DNA of 64,000 nt, taken from Nostoc piscinale CENA21. Lineage in GTDB: Bacteria; Cyanobacteriota; Cyanobacteriia; Cyanobacteriales; Nostocaceae. The position numbers and the translations under genes were made by a program. Below, piece after piece: positions 35,857-45,910 of this stretch. A model generated the notes under the pieces. It was not told where the DNA came from and made no database searches. It saw nothing but the letters and a program-made list of their open reading frames with translations. Within the stretch, counting starts at the first letter, position 1. Every line of letters begins with the position of its first letter. The DNA is taken from contig NZ_CP012036.1 in the NCBI RefSeq assembly GCF_001298445.1, forward strand, positions 6,635,525 through 6,699,524, read 5' to 3'.

Positions 35857-35964
35857 TTGGCTGAGTCTAATCCTAAACTAGAGGGATGAAAGACTGTAAT
35901 GTAGTTAGAGATAATAGGCTTTAGAGAAAGATTTTATTTAGTTTTATCTCGCAAGCGGCTAAAG

Positions 35965-37143
35965 ATGCAGACACGCAAGCTAATCGACTGGTGGCAGACC
36001 CTAACACCAATAGCGCGAATCGGAGCGATCGCTCTGTTCGCACCAGTGCTAGTCCTCAATGGGTGGGCGCTTTCGGCAATTTTTGATTATTTCCATTCTC
36101 TAATAGTTATTTTAGTCGGAGCCTCAGTACTGGCATTTCTCCTTAACTACCCTGTTAGCTGGATGGAACGCCACGGGGCAAAACGAGAGCAAGTTGCTGT
36201 GCTGGTGTTTTTATTAGCGTTATCAATTTTGTTAGCATTGGGCGTGACTCTGTTTCCCCTAGCCCTCACCCAAGCGCAACAACTGGTGGCTCGCATACCA
36301 GAGTTAATTGATTCTGGGCGATCGCAGTTAATGATGTTAAATGAGAAAGCAGAAGTTTTCGGCTTACCAATTAACCTTGATGCACTTGTAGTCCAAATCA
36401 ATGATCGCGTCAAGGGGCAGTTACAAGCGATCGCCGGACAAGTCCTCAACTTGGCTGTTGTCACCTTCACCAGCTTGCTCGATTTTCTGCTGACAATGGT
36501 TTTGACTTTTTATCTTTTGCAGCATGGCGATGAACTCTGGCAAAGTTTAGTAGAATGGCTACCCACCAGATTTCGGGAACCTTTCTCCCAAACAGTCCGC
36601 CTCAGTTTCCAAAACTTTTTTATCACCCAGCTAATTTTATCTACCTGTATGGCATCCGCCTTAATTCCTGCCTTTTTATGGCTCAAGGTGCCGTTTGGGT
36701 TGTTATTCGGCTTGACGATTGGGATTATGGCGCTTGTCCCCTTTGGCGGTTCTGTGGGGATTATTCTCACGACTTCATTGGTGGCGTTGCAAGACTTTTG
36801 GATGGGAACCAGAGTACTACTCGCAGCCGTAATTGTGCAGCAAATTTTAGAAAATTTAATTGCGCCGCGTATATTAGGCAGTTTTACTGGCTTAAACCCA
36901 GTGTGGATACTAATTTCTGTCTTGACTGGTGCCAGAATTGGCGGATTGTTGGGTGTAATTGTCGCTGTACCTACGGCTGTGATTGTCAAAACTGCATTAG
37001 TCGCCCTCCGTCCTGGGAGGTTAACCAGTGAAACCGATGACACCACCGCAAAATGCGATAAATCAACCACCAGCGTAGCCGATGAATCACCCAAACCTGA
37101 AGTCAAAAACCCCCTGAGTTTTTCGGAACCGACCTTACCTTAA
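35965..37143 (+). CDS. AI-2E family transporter (PerM-like)
   Basis: 392 residues with about seven to eight membrane helices. Hallmarks are VASVLAFLLNYPV-like NYPVSWMERHGAKREQVAVL, the long soluble segment ALTQAQQLVARIPELIDSGR, and the C-terminal core PFGGSVGIILTTSLVALQ with QQILENLIAPRILGSFTGLN. The family exports small molecules or ions (some members are Na+/H+ antiporters); the substrate is unknown. The last 45 residues are a polar tail. It is followed by a HIP1 hairpin terminator. Confidence 0.9.
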   Translation: MQTRKLIDWWQTLTPIARIGAIALFAPVLVLNGWALSAIFDYFHSLIVILVGASVLAFLLNYPVSWMERHGAKREQVAVLVFLLALSILLALGVTLFPLALTQAQQLVARIPELIDSGRSQLMMLNEKAEVFGLPINLDALVVQINDRVKGQLQAIAGQVLNLAVVTFTSLLDFLLTMVLTFYLLQHGDELWQSLVEWLPTRFREPFSQTVRLSFQNFFITQLILSTCMASALIPAFLWLKVPFGLLFGLTIGIMALVPFGGSVGIILTTSLVALQDFWMGTRVLLAAVIVQQILENLIAPRILGSFTGLNPVWILISVLTGARIGGLLGVIVAVPTAVIVKTALVALRPGRLTSETDDTTAKCDKSTTSVADESPKPEVKNPLSFSEPTLP

Positions 37144-37193
37144 TAATTAGGGTGGTTTCAAAGGGTAAATAAAATTTATGTATTTTTGTGATG

Positions 37194-37224
37194 GCGATCG
37201 CATGAGTGGGTGCGATCGCTTTTT
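37194..37224 (+). terminator. Terminator formed by two HIP1 octamers
   Basis: GCGATCGC at 37194-37201 and 37212-37219 form a perfect 8-bp stem with a 10-nt loop, directly followed by TTTTT. It lies 50 nt after the AI-2E gene. It is the second such pair in the window (see 1852-1896). Confidence 0.75.
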
Positions 37225-37416
37225 AGTCAAATCTGGTGCAAGTGATTTTGCTTGAGCATTGTTCGCCCCTACGACCATCAAAATCTTTAATTTTGATGGG
37301 AGCTTGTACATACGAGTTGACGATATAAGTTGATGATTGACGATGATCTGGGTCAATCCGTCCTTACGAACTATGAATTAATAATTATGTGGTCAATCTT
37401 CTATTAACTATATAGT

Positions 37417-37704
37417 TTATTCGTTGGGAAATTTAGAACAATGAATTTGGTGACTATTCTCACTTTTAAGCATTAAGCAATTATTAAGTGAAGAACTTGT
37501 GTTTAATTTTCCCATATTGAATTGCTTATTACTAATTTCTATAAAAATTTTTATTAAAAGTGCTGACCAAATACTTATAAATATTATAAACAATATGCTT
37601 GTAAAACTTACTTTGCGAGAATTATCCTCAGATTTTAGTTTTGCTGATTGAACGCAGACTTGCTTGGGAGACCAAAAATGGTCATTAAAATTATAATAGC
37701 TCAT
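37417..37704 (-). CDS. Possible small membrane protein
   Basis: 95 residues with one strong hydrophobic segment (VSFTSILFIIFISIWSALLI KIFIEI region, about residues 32-54). The ends are polar and Asn/Ser/Lys-rich. The region is AT-rich, there is no clear ribosome binding site, and no family is recognised, so it may be real or a chance frame. Beyond it, 37705-38004 shows nothing. Confidence 0.35.
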   Translation of the reverse strand: MSYYNFNDHFWSPKQVCVQSAKLKSEDNSRKVSFTSILFIIFISIWSALLIKIFIEISNKQFNMGKLNTSSSLNNCLMLKSENSHQIHCSKFPNE

Positions 37705-38004
37705 TTGCTGTTTGCACCTAAGAAAATTTAATTTCTGTCACTTTTACTAGATAAAAACATGAAAACCGGAAATATTTTAACTTTTACTAAGAATCGGGCA
37801 GTAAATAATTGAATTTGTTGAATGATTAACTGTTTGGTAGATGATTAGTTTTATTAAAATCCTTCTCAAATCAAATAGCTTCTTACAAAAGTCACAAATA
37901 TACTCATGACTAAAGTCATATTTGATTAGACAAACTCGTAATAGATATATTTGCAGTAAGCTGAATTTAGAAAAACAGAAAAACAGACTTTTCGGGAGAT
38001 AGCT

Positions 38005-38577
38005 TTGTCAAAAATCAATTTTCATTTATTAATCTGGTTAAAACAACACCGTAAATTTATTGGAGCTATATTGCTGGCAATGGCCATCACAGCCTGCAAT
38101 AACTCTGCTAAATCACAACTACCATCCATTGTTAGCCAAACTTCGGATACATCCAACTCCAATTCAGCATCAGTTTCTCCTGTACAAAATGTTGCGGATA
38201 ATAAGTCGCTTGAGCAACAAGCAGTTCAAGTCATCCATGATTATTATGATGCGATCGCTCGTCAAGACTATAAACAAGCTTACTTGGCTTGGGATGGAGA
38301 CGGAGCGGCCAGCAAGCAATCTTATGAGGAATTTCAGCAAGGTTTTGCTAACACTGCATCTGTTGCCGAAGAGGTTGGAAAACCAGGCTCCATAGAAGGG
38401 GCAGCAGGCTCGTTATACATTGAAATTCCAGTTACGGTTACTGCTGTTACTACCAATGGAACTCCTCAGAGATTTCACGGTAGTTATGTGCTGCGACGAG
38501 TTAATAACGTTCCTGGCTCAACTCAAAAGCAGCGTCAATGGCATATCTACTCTGCCAAGATTTCTCCAGAAAAGTGA
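38005..38577 (+). CDS. Putative lipoprotein with NTF2-like domain
   Basis: 190 residues starting with TTG (38005), preceded by GGGAG. A hydrophobic N-terminal helix ends in the lipobox-like AMAITACNN. After a Ser/Gln-rich linker, the C-terminal part (about 70-190) reads AVQVIHDYYDAIARQDYKQA, which is the start of an NTF2/SnoaL-like fold, then RFHGSYVLRRVNNVPG and WHIYSAKISPEK. The role is unknown; it is likely anchored in the envelope. Confidence 0.7.
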   Translation: MSKINFHLLIWLKQHRKFIGAILLAMAITACNNSAKSQLPSIVSQTSDTSNSNSASVSPVQNVADNKSLEQQAVQVIHDYYDAIARQDYKQAYLAWDGDGAASKQSYEEFQQGFANTASVAEEVGKPGSIEGAAGSLYIEIPVTVTAVTTNGTPQRFHGSYVLRRVNNVPGSTQKQRQWHIYSAKISPEK

Positions 38578-38846
38578 ACTAAGCTAATCGTCGTATAAAT
38601 TGCACCATTTTCATGGTGAGAACAGCTGAAAACCCTCTTTCTCGCCCCCTGCGGCCTCAATATGCTTTCTTAAAATACTGAAAAGCTTACCAGAAAATCA
38701 CCTTAACTCCTGAGTGTTGCCTTATCCGGCGGGGACATACACTATCCCTGCATCTTGGGAATTACCAATAACCCATCCCTAACTCTATATGATGAACTAA
38801 TACACTACAGTGGTAATTAACCGCAGATAAACGCAGACGCACGTAG

Positions 38847-40172
38847 ATGATTATGGAACAACAACCGATACAAGTAATTGGAGGTGGACTAGCTGGAACA
38901 GAAGCAGCATGGCAAATTGCTCAAGCTGGAGTACCTGTTATTTTCCATGAAATGCGCCCTCAACGTTTCAGTCCTGCCCATCACACAGAACATTTGGCAG
39001 AGTTGGTTTGTAGTAATTCGTTTGGGGCGATGGCGAGCGATCGCGCGGCGGGATTACTGCACGAAGAGCTGCGACAATTAAGTTCTATTGTCATATCTAA
39101 AGCAGATGAACACGCAGTGCCGGCTGGTGGGGCGTTGGCTGTAGACAGAGGCCAATTTAGTCAAGATTTAACCGCAACTGTATCGAACCATCCTTTAGTA
39201 GAATTTCGGCGCGGTGAAGTCAAGGCTATTCCTGGAGGCATTGTGGTGTTAGCAACCGGGCCGTTAACTAGTCCTGAATTGGCAGAAGACTTGCGCCGCT
39301 TCACGGGAATGGATTACATGAGCTTTTTTGATGCGGCTAGTCCCATTATTGTTGGTGAGTCAATTAACCGTGATATTGCCTTTATGGCATCGCGCTATGA
39401 CAAAGGTGAAGCCGCTTATCTGAACTGCCCCATGAATAAAGAACAGTATTTGCAGTTTTGGCAAGCACTGTGTCAAGCAGAACAAACAGAATTGAAAGAT
39501 TTTGAACGGGAAACAGCCAAGTTTTTTGAAGCTTGTTTACCAATTGAAGAATTAGCACAACGGGGCGAAGATACAATGCGTTATGGCCCCTTAAAACCAG
39601 TCGGTTTATCAGATAGCCGGACTGGGGAACGTCCCTATGCTGTGGTGCAGTTGCGTCAAGAAGATAAAGCCGGACAACTGTGGAATATGGTAGGTTTCCA
39701 AACTAATCTGCGTTGGGGTGAACAAAAGCGAGTTTTTCAACTAATTCCGGGTTTAGAAAAGGCAGAATTTGTGCGGTTGGGAGTGATGCACCGCAACACT
39801 TTTATTAATGCACCCCAACTGATGCAGCCTACTTTGCAATTTAAACAACGTCCCACTTTACTAGCGGCTGGACAGTTAATTGGTACGGAAGGTTACACGG
39901 CGGCGGCGGCTGGTGGTTGGTTGGCGGGAACTAATGCCGCCCGCTTGGCTTTGGGTAAAGAGCCTTTGATTTTACCGCCTACAACAATGCTAGGGGCGCT
40001 ATTAGAGTTTATTAGTTCAGCTTCACCGAAACATTTTCAACCAATGCCGCCTAATTTTGGAATTTTGCCAGATTTAGGTGTGAAAATTAAAGGTAAGCCA
40101 GAGCGTTATGGACGTTACCGCGATCGCTCTTTGGCAGACTTAGCTAACTGGAAAGTCCAATTAGAGTGCTGA
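38847..40172 (+). CDS. trmFO: Methylenetetrahydrofolate-tRNA uridine-5-methyltransferase
   Basis: FAD- and folate-dependent enzyme that makes m5U54 in the tRNA T-loop. 441 residues. The FAD fingerprint IQVIGGGLAGTEAAWQIAQA is at the N-terminus, followed by HEMRPQRFSPAHHTEHLAEL and LVCSNSFGAMASDRAAGLLH (active-site cysteine region). GLSDSRTGERPYAVVQLRQE and AAGQLIGTEGYTAAAAGGWL are family signatures. An alternative start is the ATG at 38853. Confidence 0.95.
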   Translation: MIMEQQPIQVIGGGLAGTEAAWQIAQAGVPVIFHEMRPQRFSPAHHTEHLAELVCSNSFGAMASDRAAGLLHEELRQLSSIVISKADEHAVPAGGALAVDRGQFSQDLTATVSNHPLVEFRRGEVKAIPGGIVVLATGPLTSPELAEDLRRFTGMDYMSFFDAASPIIVGESINRDIAFMASRYDKGEAAYLNCPMNKEQYLQFWQALCQAEQTELKDFERETAKFFEACLPIEELAQRGEDTMRYGPLKPVGLSDSRTGERPYAVVQLRQEDKAGQLWNMVGFQTNLRWGEQKRVFQLIPGLEKAEFVRLGVMHRNTFINAPQLMQPTLQFKQRPTLLAAGQLIGTEGYTAAAAGGWLAGTNAARLALGKEPLILPPTTMLGALLEFISSASPKHFQPMPPNFGILPDLGVKIKGKPERYGRYRDRSLADLANWKVQLEC

Positions 40173-40228
40173 GTGAGGAGTGCTGAGTGCTGAGTTAAAG
40201 ATTCTATTCCCCCTGCCTCCTGCCTCCT

Positions 40229-40618
40229 TCACGCACTCACTAACGACACCAGCACACCATTCAAATCACGGACACGCGCAACTGTTTGTCCCCCTGGTAT
40301 GGCTTTGGGTGCATCTAAAGGTTTTGCACCTGCGCCTATCGCTTTCATATAAGCTGTACCAACATCCGGTGTGACAAATGAAAGTTGCATTAGTGCTGGT
40401 GGTTGTGCAGGATCATGACTGCGAAAACCACTTGGAAATAATGTTTCGGCTTCACTGGTTGCGGAGAATGCTAAAGTGGTTTCGCCAGTTTCCATTTCAG
40501 CCCAAATCGATTTATCTGTTTCTTTTAGGGTACGACGCACTAGCCCGAATGCTTTTTCGTAAAATTCCACCGTTTTAATGACATCATTGACCCAGATAAT
40601 TGTATAACCCAGTTTCAT
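40229..40618 (-). CDS. VOC family (glyoxalase-fold) protein
   Basis: 129 residues from the ATG at 40618: MKLGYTIIWVNDVIKTVEFY, EKAFGLVRRTLKETDKSIWA, then LQLSFVTPDVGTAYMKAIGA and GQTVARVRDLNGVLVSLVSA. This is the paired beta-alpha-beta-beta-beta VOC fold; the C-terminal DLNGVLVSL matches the metal-ligand strand of glyoxalase/bleomycin-resistance relatives, although the usual Glu ligand (DPDGN.IE) is not obvious. Catalytic function is uncertain. AGGAG-like sequence (TAGGAGAATC) lies just upstream. Confidence 0.85.
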   Translation of the reverse strand: MKLGYTIIWVNDVIKTVEFYEKAFGLVRRTLKETDKSIWAEMETGETTLAFSATSEAETLFPSGFRSHDPAQPPALMQLSFVTPDVGTAYMKAIGAGAKPLDAPKAIPGGQTVARVRDLNGVLVSLVSA

Positions 40619-40651
40619 ATTTGATTCTCCTATCAGCACAGTTCTAGTAAT

Positions 40652-41191
40652 TTAACTTCCTAAAATATTCGCGTCGGTGGCGAGAGTTTTCGCTGCTGTT
40701 TGCACTAAGTTGATATCTGCTGGCGACCAAATACGGGGTGTTTGACATTGATGAGCGACTAGCAACCCCCACAAACCTTTAGGAACTAAAATCGGCACTA
40801 CTAGGTTGGCGCGTACCTGGATGCTGTGGAGAAACTCACGGTGACAACCTAGTAAAGGTTCAAGGTTAGTATCTGCGATCGCTCTTACTCTACCAGCCAA
40901 ATATAAAGCTGCATATTCATTGGTAAAACAATTATCTGCCCCTGTGGAACCCAAAATCGAATATTTCTCTGAACTTAAGGATTCAAATGTAACTTGGCCA
41001 TGCCACTGCCAATAAAAGTAATATAAGACTACGCGATCAGCCTGGAGTGATTCTCTCAATTCATGAGTTGTTTGCCGAATCAAAGCATCGCGCTGCATTG
41101 TTCTGACAAGGCGCTCTAAAACTCTTCGTAACCCCTGCTCAACAGATTGGCTTGATCTAGGGTCAAATTCGGGGTGAGAATGAATTTGCAC
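40652..41191 (-). CDS. Single GAF-domain protein with DXCF cyanobacteriochrome hallmarks
   Basis: 179 residues made almost entirely of one GAF domain (about 20-170). It begins with a helix, RRVLERLVRTMQRDALIRQT, then ADRVVLYYFYWQWHGQVTFE. The Asp motif is DNCF (D86-C88-F89), matching the D-x-C-F motif of dual-cysteine cyanobacteriochromes. C116-H117 (LLGCHREFLHSIQVRANLVV) sits at the canonical bilin-attachment position. GRVRAIADTN and LWGLLVAHQC complete the pattern. No output domain is fused. It may bind phycocyanobilin or phycoviolobilin; binding is inferred from motifs only. It is 33 nt upstream of the VOC gene on the same strand. Confidence 0.75.
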   Translation of the reverse strand: MQIHSHPEFDPRSSQSVEQGLRRVLERLVRTMQRDALIRQTTHELRESLQADRVVLYYFYWQWHGQVTFESLSSEKYSILGSTGADNCFTNEYAALYLAGRVRAIADTNLEPLLGCHREFLHSIQVRANLVVPILVPKGLWGLLVAHQCQTPRIWSPADINLVQTAAKTLATDANILGS

Positions 41192-41747
41192 AGTTCCACT
41201 AATGACGAGTTAAGTCAAGTCTGTAGAAATTTTATAGTAATTTATCCAACATCTGAGAGTCGATTTCTAAAGTAAATATTAAGTATTTTATTTTACAGAT
41301 CCATCAGGATTAGCAGTCGAGTAACAGATTTTTGGTTGGATTAATTTAAGCTTTACTTGATAAAGTATTTCTGAAATAAAAAACATTCAAACATACATCT
41401 TACTAATTTGATGTGAATCGGATTACCTAGTACTTATGCAGCAGCACAGTCATGGTAAAGGAATAACATATTATATCTTGCAGAACAACTAAAACTAAAT
41501 ATCAATTATAAATTACAGACAAAATTAGCATATTTCAAAGTTAATTCGGATTTTACGTAGTTTCATTTTTACAATCATTGATAATCATTAGATTTTAGCA
41601 AATACCAAATTATACTAGTTGGCTACAAATTGAACTTTCTCTTACTCCGAATATCCCAAAAGCTACTCGACTAGCTTTCATAATGTTTTTCCTAGTACTC
41701 AAAATAACTGTTTCTTATTGTTTGAAATGATATTTCTAGAAGAACCG
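41192..41747. other. AT-rich intergenic region
   Basis: No gene or recognisable RNA was seen in about 550 bp between the divergent GAF and Rieske genes. A palindrome closes the stretch at 41748. Confidence 0.5.
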
Positions 41748-41764
41748 CTTCACTTCTAGTGAAG
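41748..41764 (+). promoter_or_regulatory. Perfect palindrome before the Rieske gene
   Basis: CTTCACT-TCT-AGTGAAG has 7-bp arms and a 3-nt centre, 37 nt upstream of the ATG at 41802. It could be an operator or a leader hairpin; no regulator is known. Confidence 0.4.
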
Positions 41765-41801
41765 TTGACAAATAACTGTTAACTCGCAGAATAACATTTC
41801 G

Positions 41802-42859
41802 ATGCGTAAACCTAAAATTTTTAATCATCCAGAGCGTTTTATTGAGGGCTGGTATTGGGTAATGCCATCTCAAAATCTGCGAATAGGAGAAGTAAAGCCT
41901 GTTACTATTTTAGGAAGAAATTTAGTTGTTTATCGTGGTCAAGACAAAAGAGTAGCTATTTGTGATGCTTACTGTCCTCACATGGGCGCTCATCTTGCAG
42001 AAGGTAAAGTGGAAGGTAACGAATTACGCTGTTTTTTCCATCATTGGAAATTTAATGAACAGGGAATTTGTGTAGAAATTCCTTGTTTAGATGAGCCATT
42101 ACCCATTAAGTTAAAAACCTGGCCGACAGATGAAGAATATGGCATGATTTGGATTTGGACTGGAGAAACACCACAACATCGATTACCATATATTCCAGAT
42201 TTAGCAGAATATGAATTTGATGTAGCTTTTGGGTTTCATTTTGTCAAAAACTGTCATCCTAATGTAGTGATGATGAATGCAATTGATGCTCAACATTTTA
42301 ATACAGTTCATCAACTAGGATTAGACATTGTTTTTGAGAAACAGGAATATCATCATAATGCTATTATTTTCACAAATATTACAGACCCAAGGAGAGATTT
42401 TAATTTTACTAAAATTATTCGCGCTTTCTCAAAGCATCCCATTACTTACAGTATTTGCTATTGGTATGGCAGTACTAGTATAGTCACACTTGGCCCTGAT
42501 TTTTTAGGTTTACATATCATGTTTGCTCTACGTCTTTTAGCAGAGGGGAAAACAGAAGGGCAAACTATTTTATGATGAAAAACGTCGGGGAATTTTGGGG
42601 AAATTTTTTTAATCAATTTGTGCTGTGGTTAGCCAAGCTTGTGGGTATACATTTTGTTAAAGGCGATAGTAAGATTTTCCAAACTATTCGCTTTGACTTA
42701 AAAATACCCATCAAAGCAGATCACTCTATTGTGCAGTTTATTAACCATATTGAAAGACAAAAGCCATTGATGTGGGGAACTTGGCAATTAGCGAGAGTAC
42801 GTGAGGTTGAACCTCCAGAAAACCGCAATAAATGGCGTGATGATTTGACTAATGATTAG
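41802..42859 (+). CDS. Rieske-type ring-hydroxylating oxygenase, split into two frames
   Basis: The first frame (257 residues) has the Rieske 2Fe-2S ligands C58-P-H60 and C77-F-F-H80 (YCPHMGAHL ... CFFHHWKF) and the mononuclear iron ligands D162, H165, H170 (NAIDAQHFNTVHQ). It ends EGKTEGQTIL-TGATGA. A second frame starting at the overlapping ATG (42572) encodes the normal C-terminal helices (FNQFVLWLAKLVGIHFVKGD ... MWGTWQLARV) to 42859. Family members are one polypeptide of about 350 residues, so a single indel near 42572 is likely; a genuine ATGA-coupled split is less likely. The substrate is unknown. Confidence 0.8.
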
Positions 42860-42927
42860 GTAATGCTAAAAGGTGAAAAGTTAAATCAGACTTTTGACTT
42901 TTATATGGGATATGGCTCAAATAAAAA

Positions 42928-42946
42928 GAAGTGGCAAAGCCACTTC
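42928..42946 (+). terminator. Hairpin after the Rieske gene
   Basis: GAAGTGGC-AAA-GCCACTTC is a perfect 8-bp stem, 68 nt after the stop. The T tail is weak. Nothing else was recognised up to 43163. Confidence 0.55.
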
Positions 42947-43163
42947 ATCATTCCCAGGTAGAACCTAAAGATAAGTATAGCGATTTCCAGAATCGAAAAT
43001 GGTATAAATAGACACTAATTAACTTGAGCTTCTATTTTTTATGTCGGTAAGCAATAAAATTTTCATTCCTACTAATATGCCAGCGAAACTCCAAAAAATA
43101 AATCATCCAATTTTTTGACTCAACAAGACTTATGTCTCCTTTGTCTGTAAATGATGAAATCCC

Positions 43164-43844
43164 TTAATACTGACTGGGGTTAAGTATGACAATCATCTCA
43201 GACACTCTCATCCCTAAAGGTTTCCAGTGAGAATTACTAGAGGAAAAAGTACTATCGCCGAGAATGGCTTGATAGTCTTGGGGGTATTTTTGGTAAGCAT
43301 TAGGTGTAGAGTCTACGCGGAGGATGAGTTTTCCTTGATAACGGGATAGTTTGCTGCTGTCTAGCAAAATCGTACCGCTATAGTCCCAACCCAGTCCATA
43401 AAGTTTAAAGTTGCCTAATTTTTGGCGTAACTCGCGCCACGGCGTACCAACACCAATACCTTCACGGGTTTTCCAAGCAGTCCCTAAATTACGCACATCT
43501 AGCGGTTTAGTGCGAGTGTTATCACTCCAGACTACCAAAAGCGATCGCTCTCGGCCTAAGTTTAACTGAGTAGCGGCAAAACTACCGATTCCTTCGGGGC
43601 CAGAAATGGTTTTATCAGTTAAACGCGATGTACCAAATAGCTTGACTAAATCTTTTTTGGTAGTCTTGCGGGTAATCGGCCCGACTCTTTCACCAGGCAC
43701 AATTAAAGTATCTTTTAGCAGTTGTGATTGGGCAATGGTGAAATTATGAGAGTTATTTTGTGGTAGTGCAACGGCTGGGTTAGCTGAGTAGCTAATTAGT
43801 AAAGCTAACACAGCTGTTGTCATGTTTTTGATTGGTAGATTCAC
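43164..43844 (-). CDS. Exported protein, unknown
   Basis: 226 residues with a signal peptide (MTTAVLALLISYSANPAVA LP). The mature part has VPGERVGPITRKTTKKDLVK, then LNLGRERSLLVVWSDNTRTK, REGIGVGTPWRELRQKLGNF and LGWDYSGTILLDSSKL, a layout repeated in cyanobacterial periplasmic proteins of unknown role (SmpA/BamE-like GVGTPWREL turn). I cannot assign a function. Confidence 0.75.
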   Translation of the reverse strand: MNLPIKNMTTAVLALLISYSANPAVALPQNNSHNFTIAQSQLLKDTLIVPGERVGPITRKTTKKDLVKLFGTSRLTDKTISGPEGIGSFAATQLNLGRERSLLVVWSDNTRTKPLDVRNLGTAWKTREGIGVGTPWRELRQKLGNFKLYGLGWDYSGTILLDSSKLSRYQGKLILRVDSTPNAYQKYPQDYQAILGDSTFSSSNSHWKPLGMRVSEMIVILNPSQY

Positions 43845-43906
43845 TTGATTTCTCTATTAAATAGTAGGAGTTAAATTGACGACTCCTATAGCAGACAGTT
43901 CCCTGA

Positions 43907-45884
43907 CTATTTCATAATTCTGGTGGCATTAAAAATTGCCAGCAATGCTACACCAACATCAGCAAAAACAGCTTCCCACATAGTTGCTACACCTAAAATT
44001 CCTAAGCCAATAAATGCAGTTTTAATTGCTAAGGCGAAACCGATATTTTGCCAAACTATTTGGCGGGTTTTTCTGGCAATTTGAATTGCTGTGGCTACTT
44101 TAGAAGGTGCATCTGTCATAATGACGATATCGGCAGTTTCGATGGCTGCATCTGAGCCTAAGCCACCCATTGCCATACCAACATCGGCTCTAGCAATCAC
44201 AGGTGCGTCGTTAATGCCATCACCGACAAAAGCAACTTTATCATGTTTCTGATTAGTGCTAATTAGCTTTTCAATTGCTGAGACTTTTTCTTCTGGTAAT
44301 AACTCGGCGATATAAGTATCTATGCCTATTTGTTGAGCAATCCGAGCCGCGATCGCCTGATTATCTCCTGTTAAGATCACTGTTCTTTCTACGCCGATTT
44401 TTTTTGAGTGCTTGAATGGCTGCTTTCGCATCGGCTTTTAATTCATCTGCAATGATGATATATCCAGCATAAATATTATCTACTGCTAAATGTACAATTG
44501 TGCCTTTTACATCACAGGTATGATGGATAATATGCTCTTGGTGGAGTAGGCGATCGCTTCCTGCTAATACTAGCTTATTGCCTACATTTGCCTTAATTCC
44601 ATGACCTGCTATTTCTTCATAATTTGACACTTCTGATATATCAAACTCTTCAGCGTATGCTGCTCGAATTGATTGAGCAATAGGGTGATTGGAATGAGCT
44701 TCTACTTTGGCGGCTAATTCTAGTATTTCTTTTTCGCTATAGCCGTTAAATGGCACAATTTCTACTACTTTAAATACGCCCTTAGTTAAAGTCCCTGTTT
44801 TATCAAACACTACTGTTTTGACTATAGTTAAGGTATCTAAAAACATCGAACCTTTAATCAAAATACCGCGTTTGGCTGCACTGCCAATTCCCCCAAAATA
44901 TCCCAAAGGTATACTAATAACCAATCCACAGGGGCAAGAAATTACTAATAATATCAAAGCCCGATAAACCCATTCAGAAGATGTCGCTCCAGGAATTAGT
45001 AAAGGTGGTAATATGGCGACTGCCAGAGAGATAAATACAACTACTGGCGTGTAATAACGAGCAAATTTGGTAATGAATTTTTCTGTTTCTGCTTTTTTAC
45101 TTCTGGCATTTTGTACCAAGTCTAAAATCTTGGCGATGGAAGATTCATTAAATAGTTTTGTAACTTGAATCTTGAGTAATCCCACTTGATTGATTGAACC
45201 AGCTAATACTATATCGCCAACCCTTACGGTTTGTGGTACAGATTCTCCGGTTAAAGCGGATGTGTCAACTTGCGAAGTTCCGTTAATAACTTCTCCATCT
45301 AAAGGAATTTTTTCGCCTGGTTTAATAACTACGATGTCTCCAATTTTTACTGCTTCTGGAGATACTTTTTGGATATTGCCTTGTGTTTCAATATTGGCAT
45401 AATCTGGGCGTACTTCTAATAAAGCTTTAATAGAGTTACGCGAACGACTGACAGCGACATCCTGAAATAATTCACCTATTTTATAAAATAACATCACACC
45501 TACAGCTTCAGGTAATTTATGAATTGCTAAAGCTCCCAGTGTGGCGATTGTCATTAAAAATGTTTCATCAAAAATTCTACCTTTGAGGATATTTCGCCCT
45601 GCGGTTTTTAACACAGTCCAACCACTCAGAAGGTAGGCGGGAATAAAAAATAAGTATTCGCCAATTGCATAAGGCGTGTTATGTAATTGTTGTTCAAAAA
45701 CTAGCCCAGATATATACAAAACACCAATCACAATTAGAGAATATATCTCATTTTTGAAAATAAATTCTCCGCCGTGGTCATGGTTATGATTATCATCATG
45801 ATGATGCTCATGATTATGGTTATGATTTTCATGATGATCGTGACCGCAACAATGGGAATGCTCTGAATGTACTTTATGTTGCAT
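43907..45884 (-). CDS. P1B-type heavy-metal ATPase (Zn/Cd-like), frameshifted in an A8 tract
   Basis: An export ATPase for soft or divalent metals. The N-terminus is a His-rich tail (HCCGHDHHENHNHNHEHHHD) with no HMA domain. It is followed by TSALTGESVP, the SCPCGLV motif in the metal-binding helix, FDKTGTLTKG (phosphorylation), the HP motif region EAHSNHPIAQ, and GDGINDAPVIARADVGMAMG. The CPC motif plus His tail suggests Zn2+, Cd2+ or Co2+; specificity is not decided. The frame breaks at an eight-A run (about 44398-44405): IQALKKNRRRKN-stop instead of IQALKKIGVERTVILTGDNQ. Removing one A gives about 656 residues. A SmtB-type operator lies upstream. Confidence 0.88.
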
Positions 45885-45910
45885 TTTGGCGAAATCCTAG
45901 TTTATTTAAT

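Noticed and set aside
36555..37031. Plus-strand frame of 158 codons inside the AI-2E gene
   Set aside because: It overlaps a clear membrane permease in another frame; its composition (Cys, Trp, Asn, Arg-rich) is that of a shadow frame.
36510..37106. Minus-strand frame of 198 codons antisense to the AI-2E gene
   Set aside because: Shadow of a well-supported family; low-complexity Thr/Ile/Pro composition; no start context.
37147..37356. 69-codon minus-strand frame after the AI-2E gene
   Set aside because: It spans the HIP1 terminator and AT-rich DNA; no domain.
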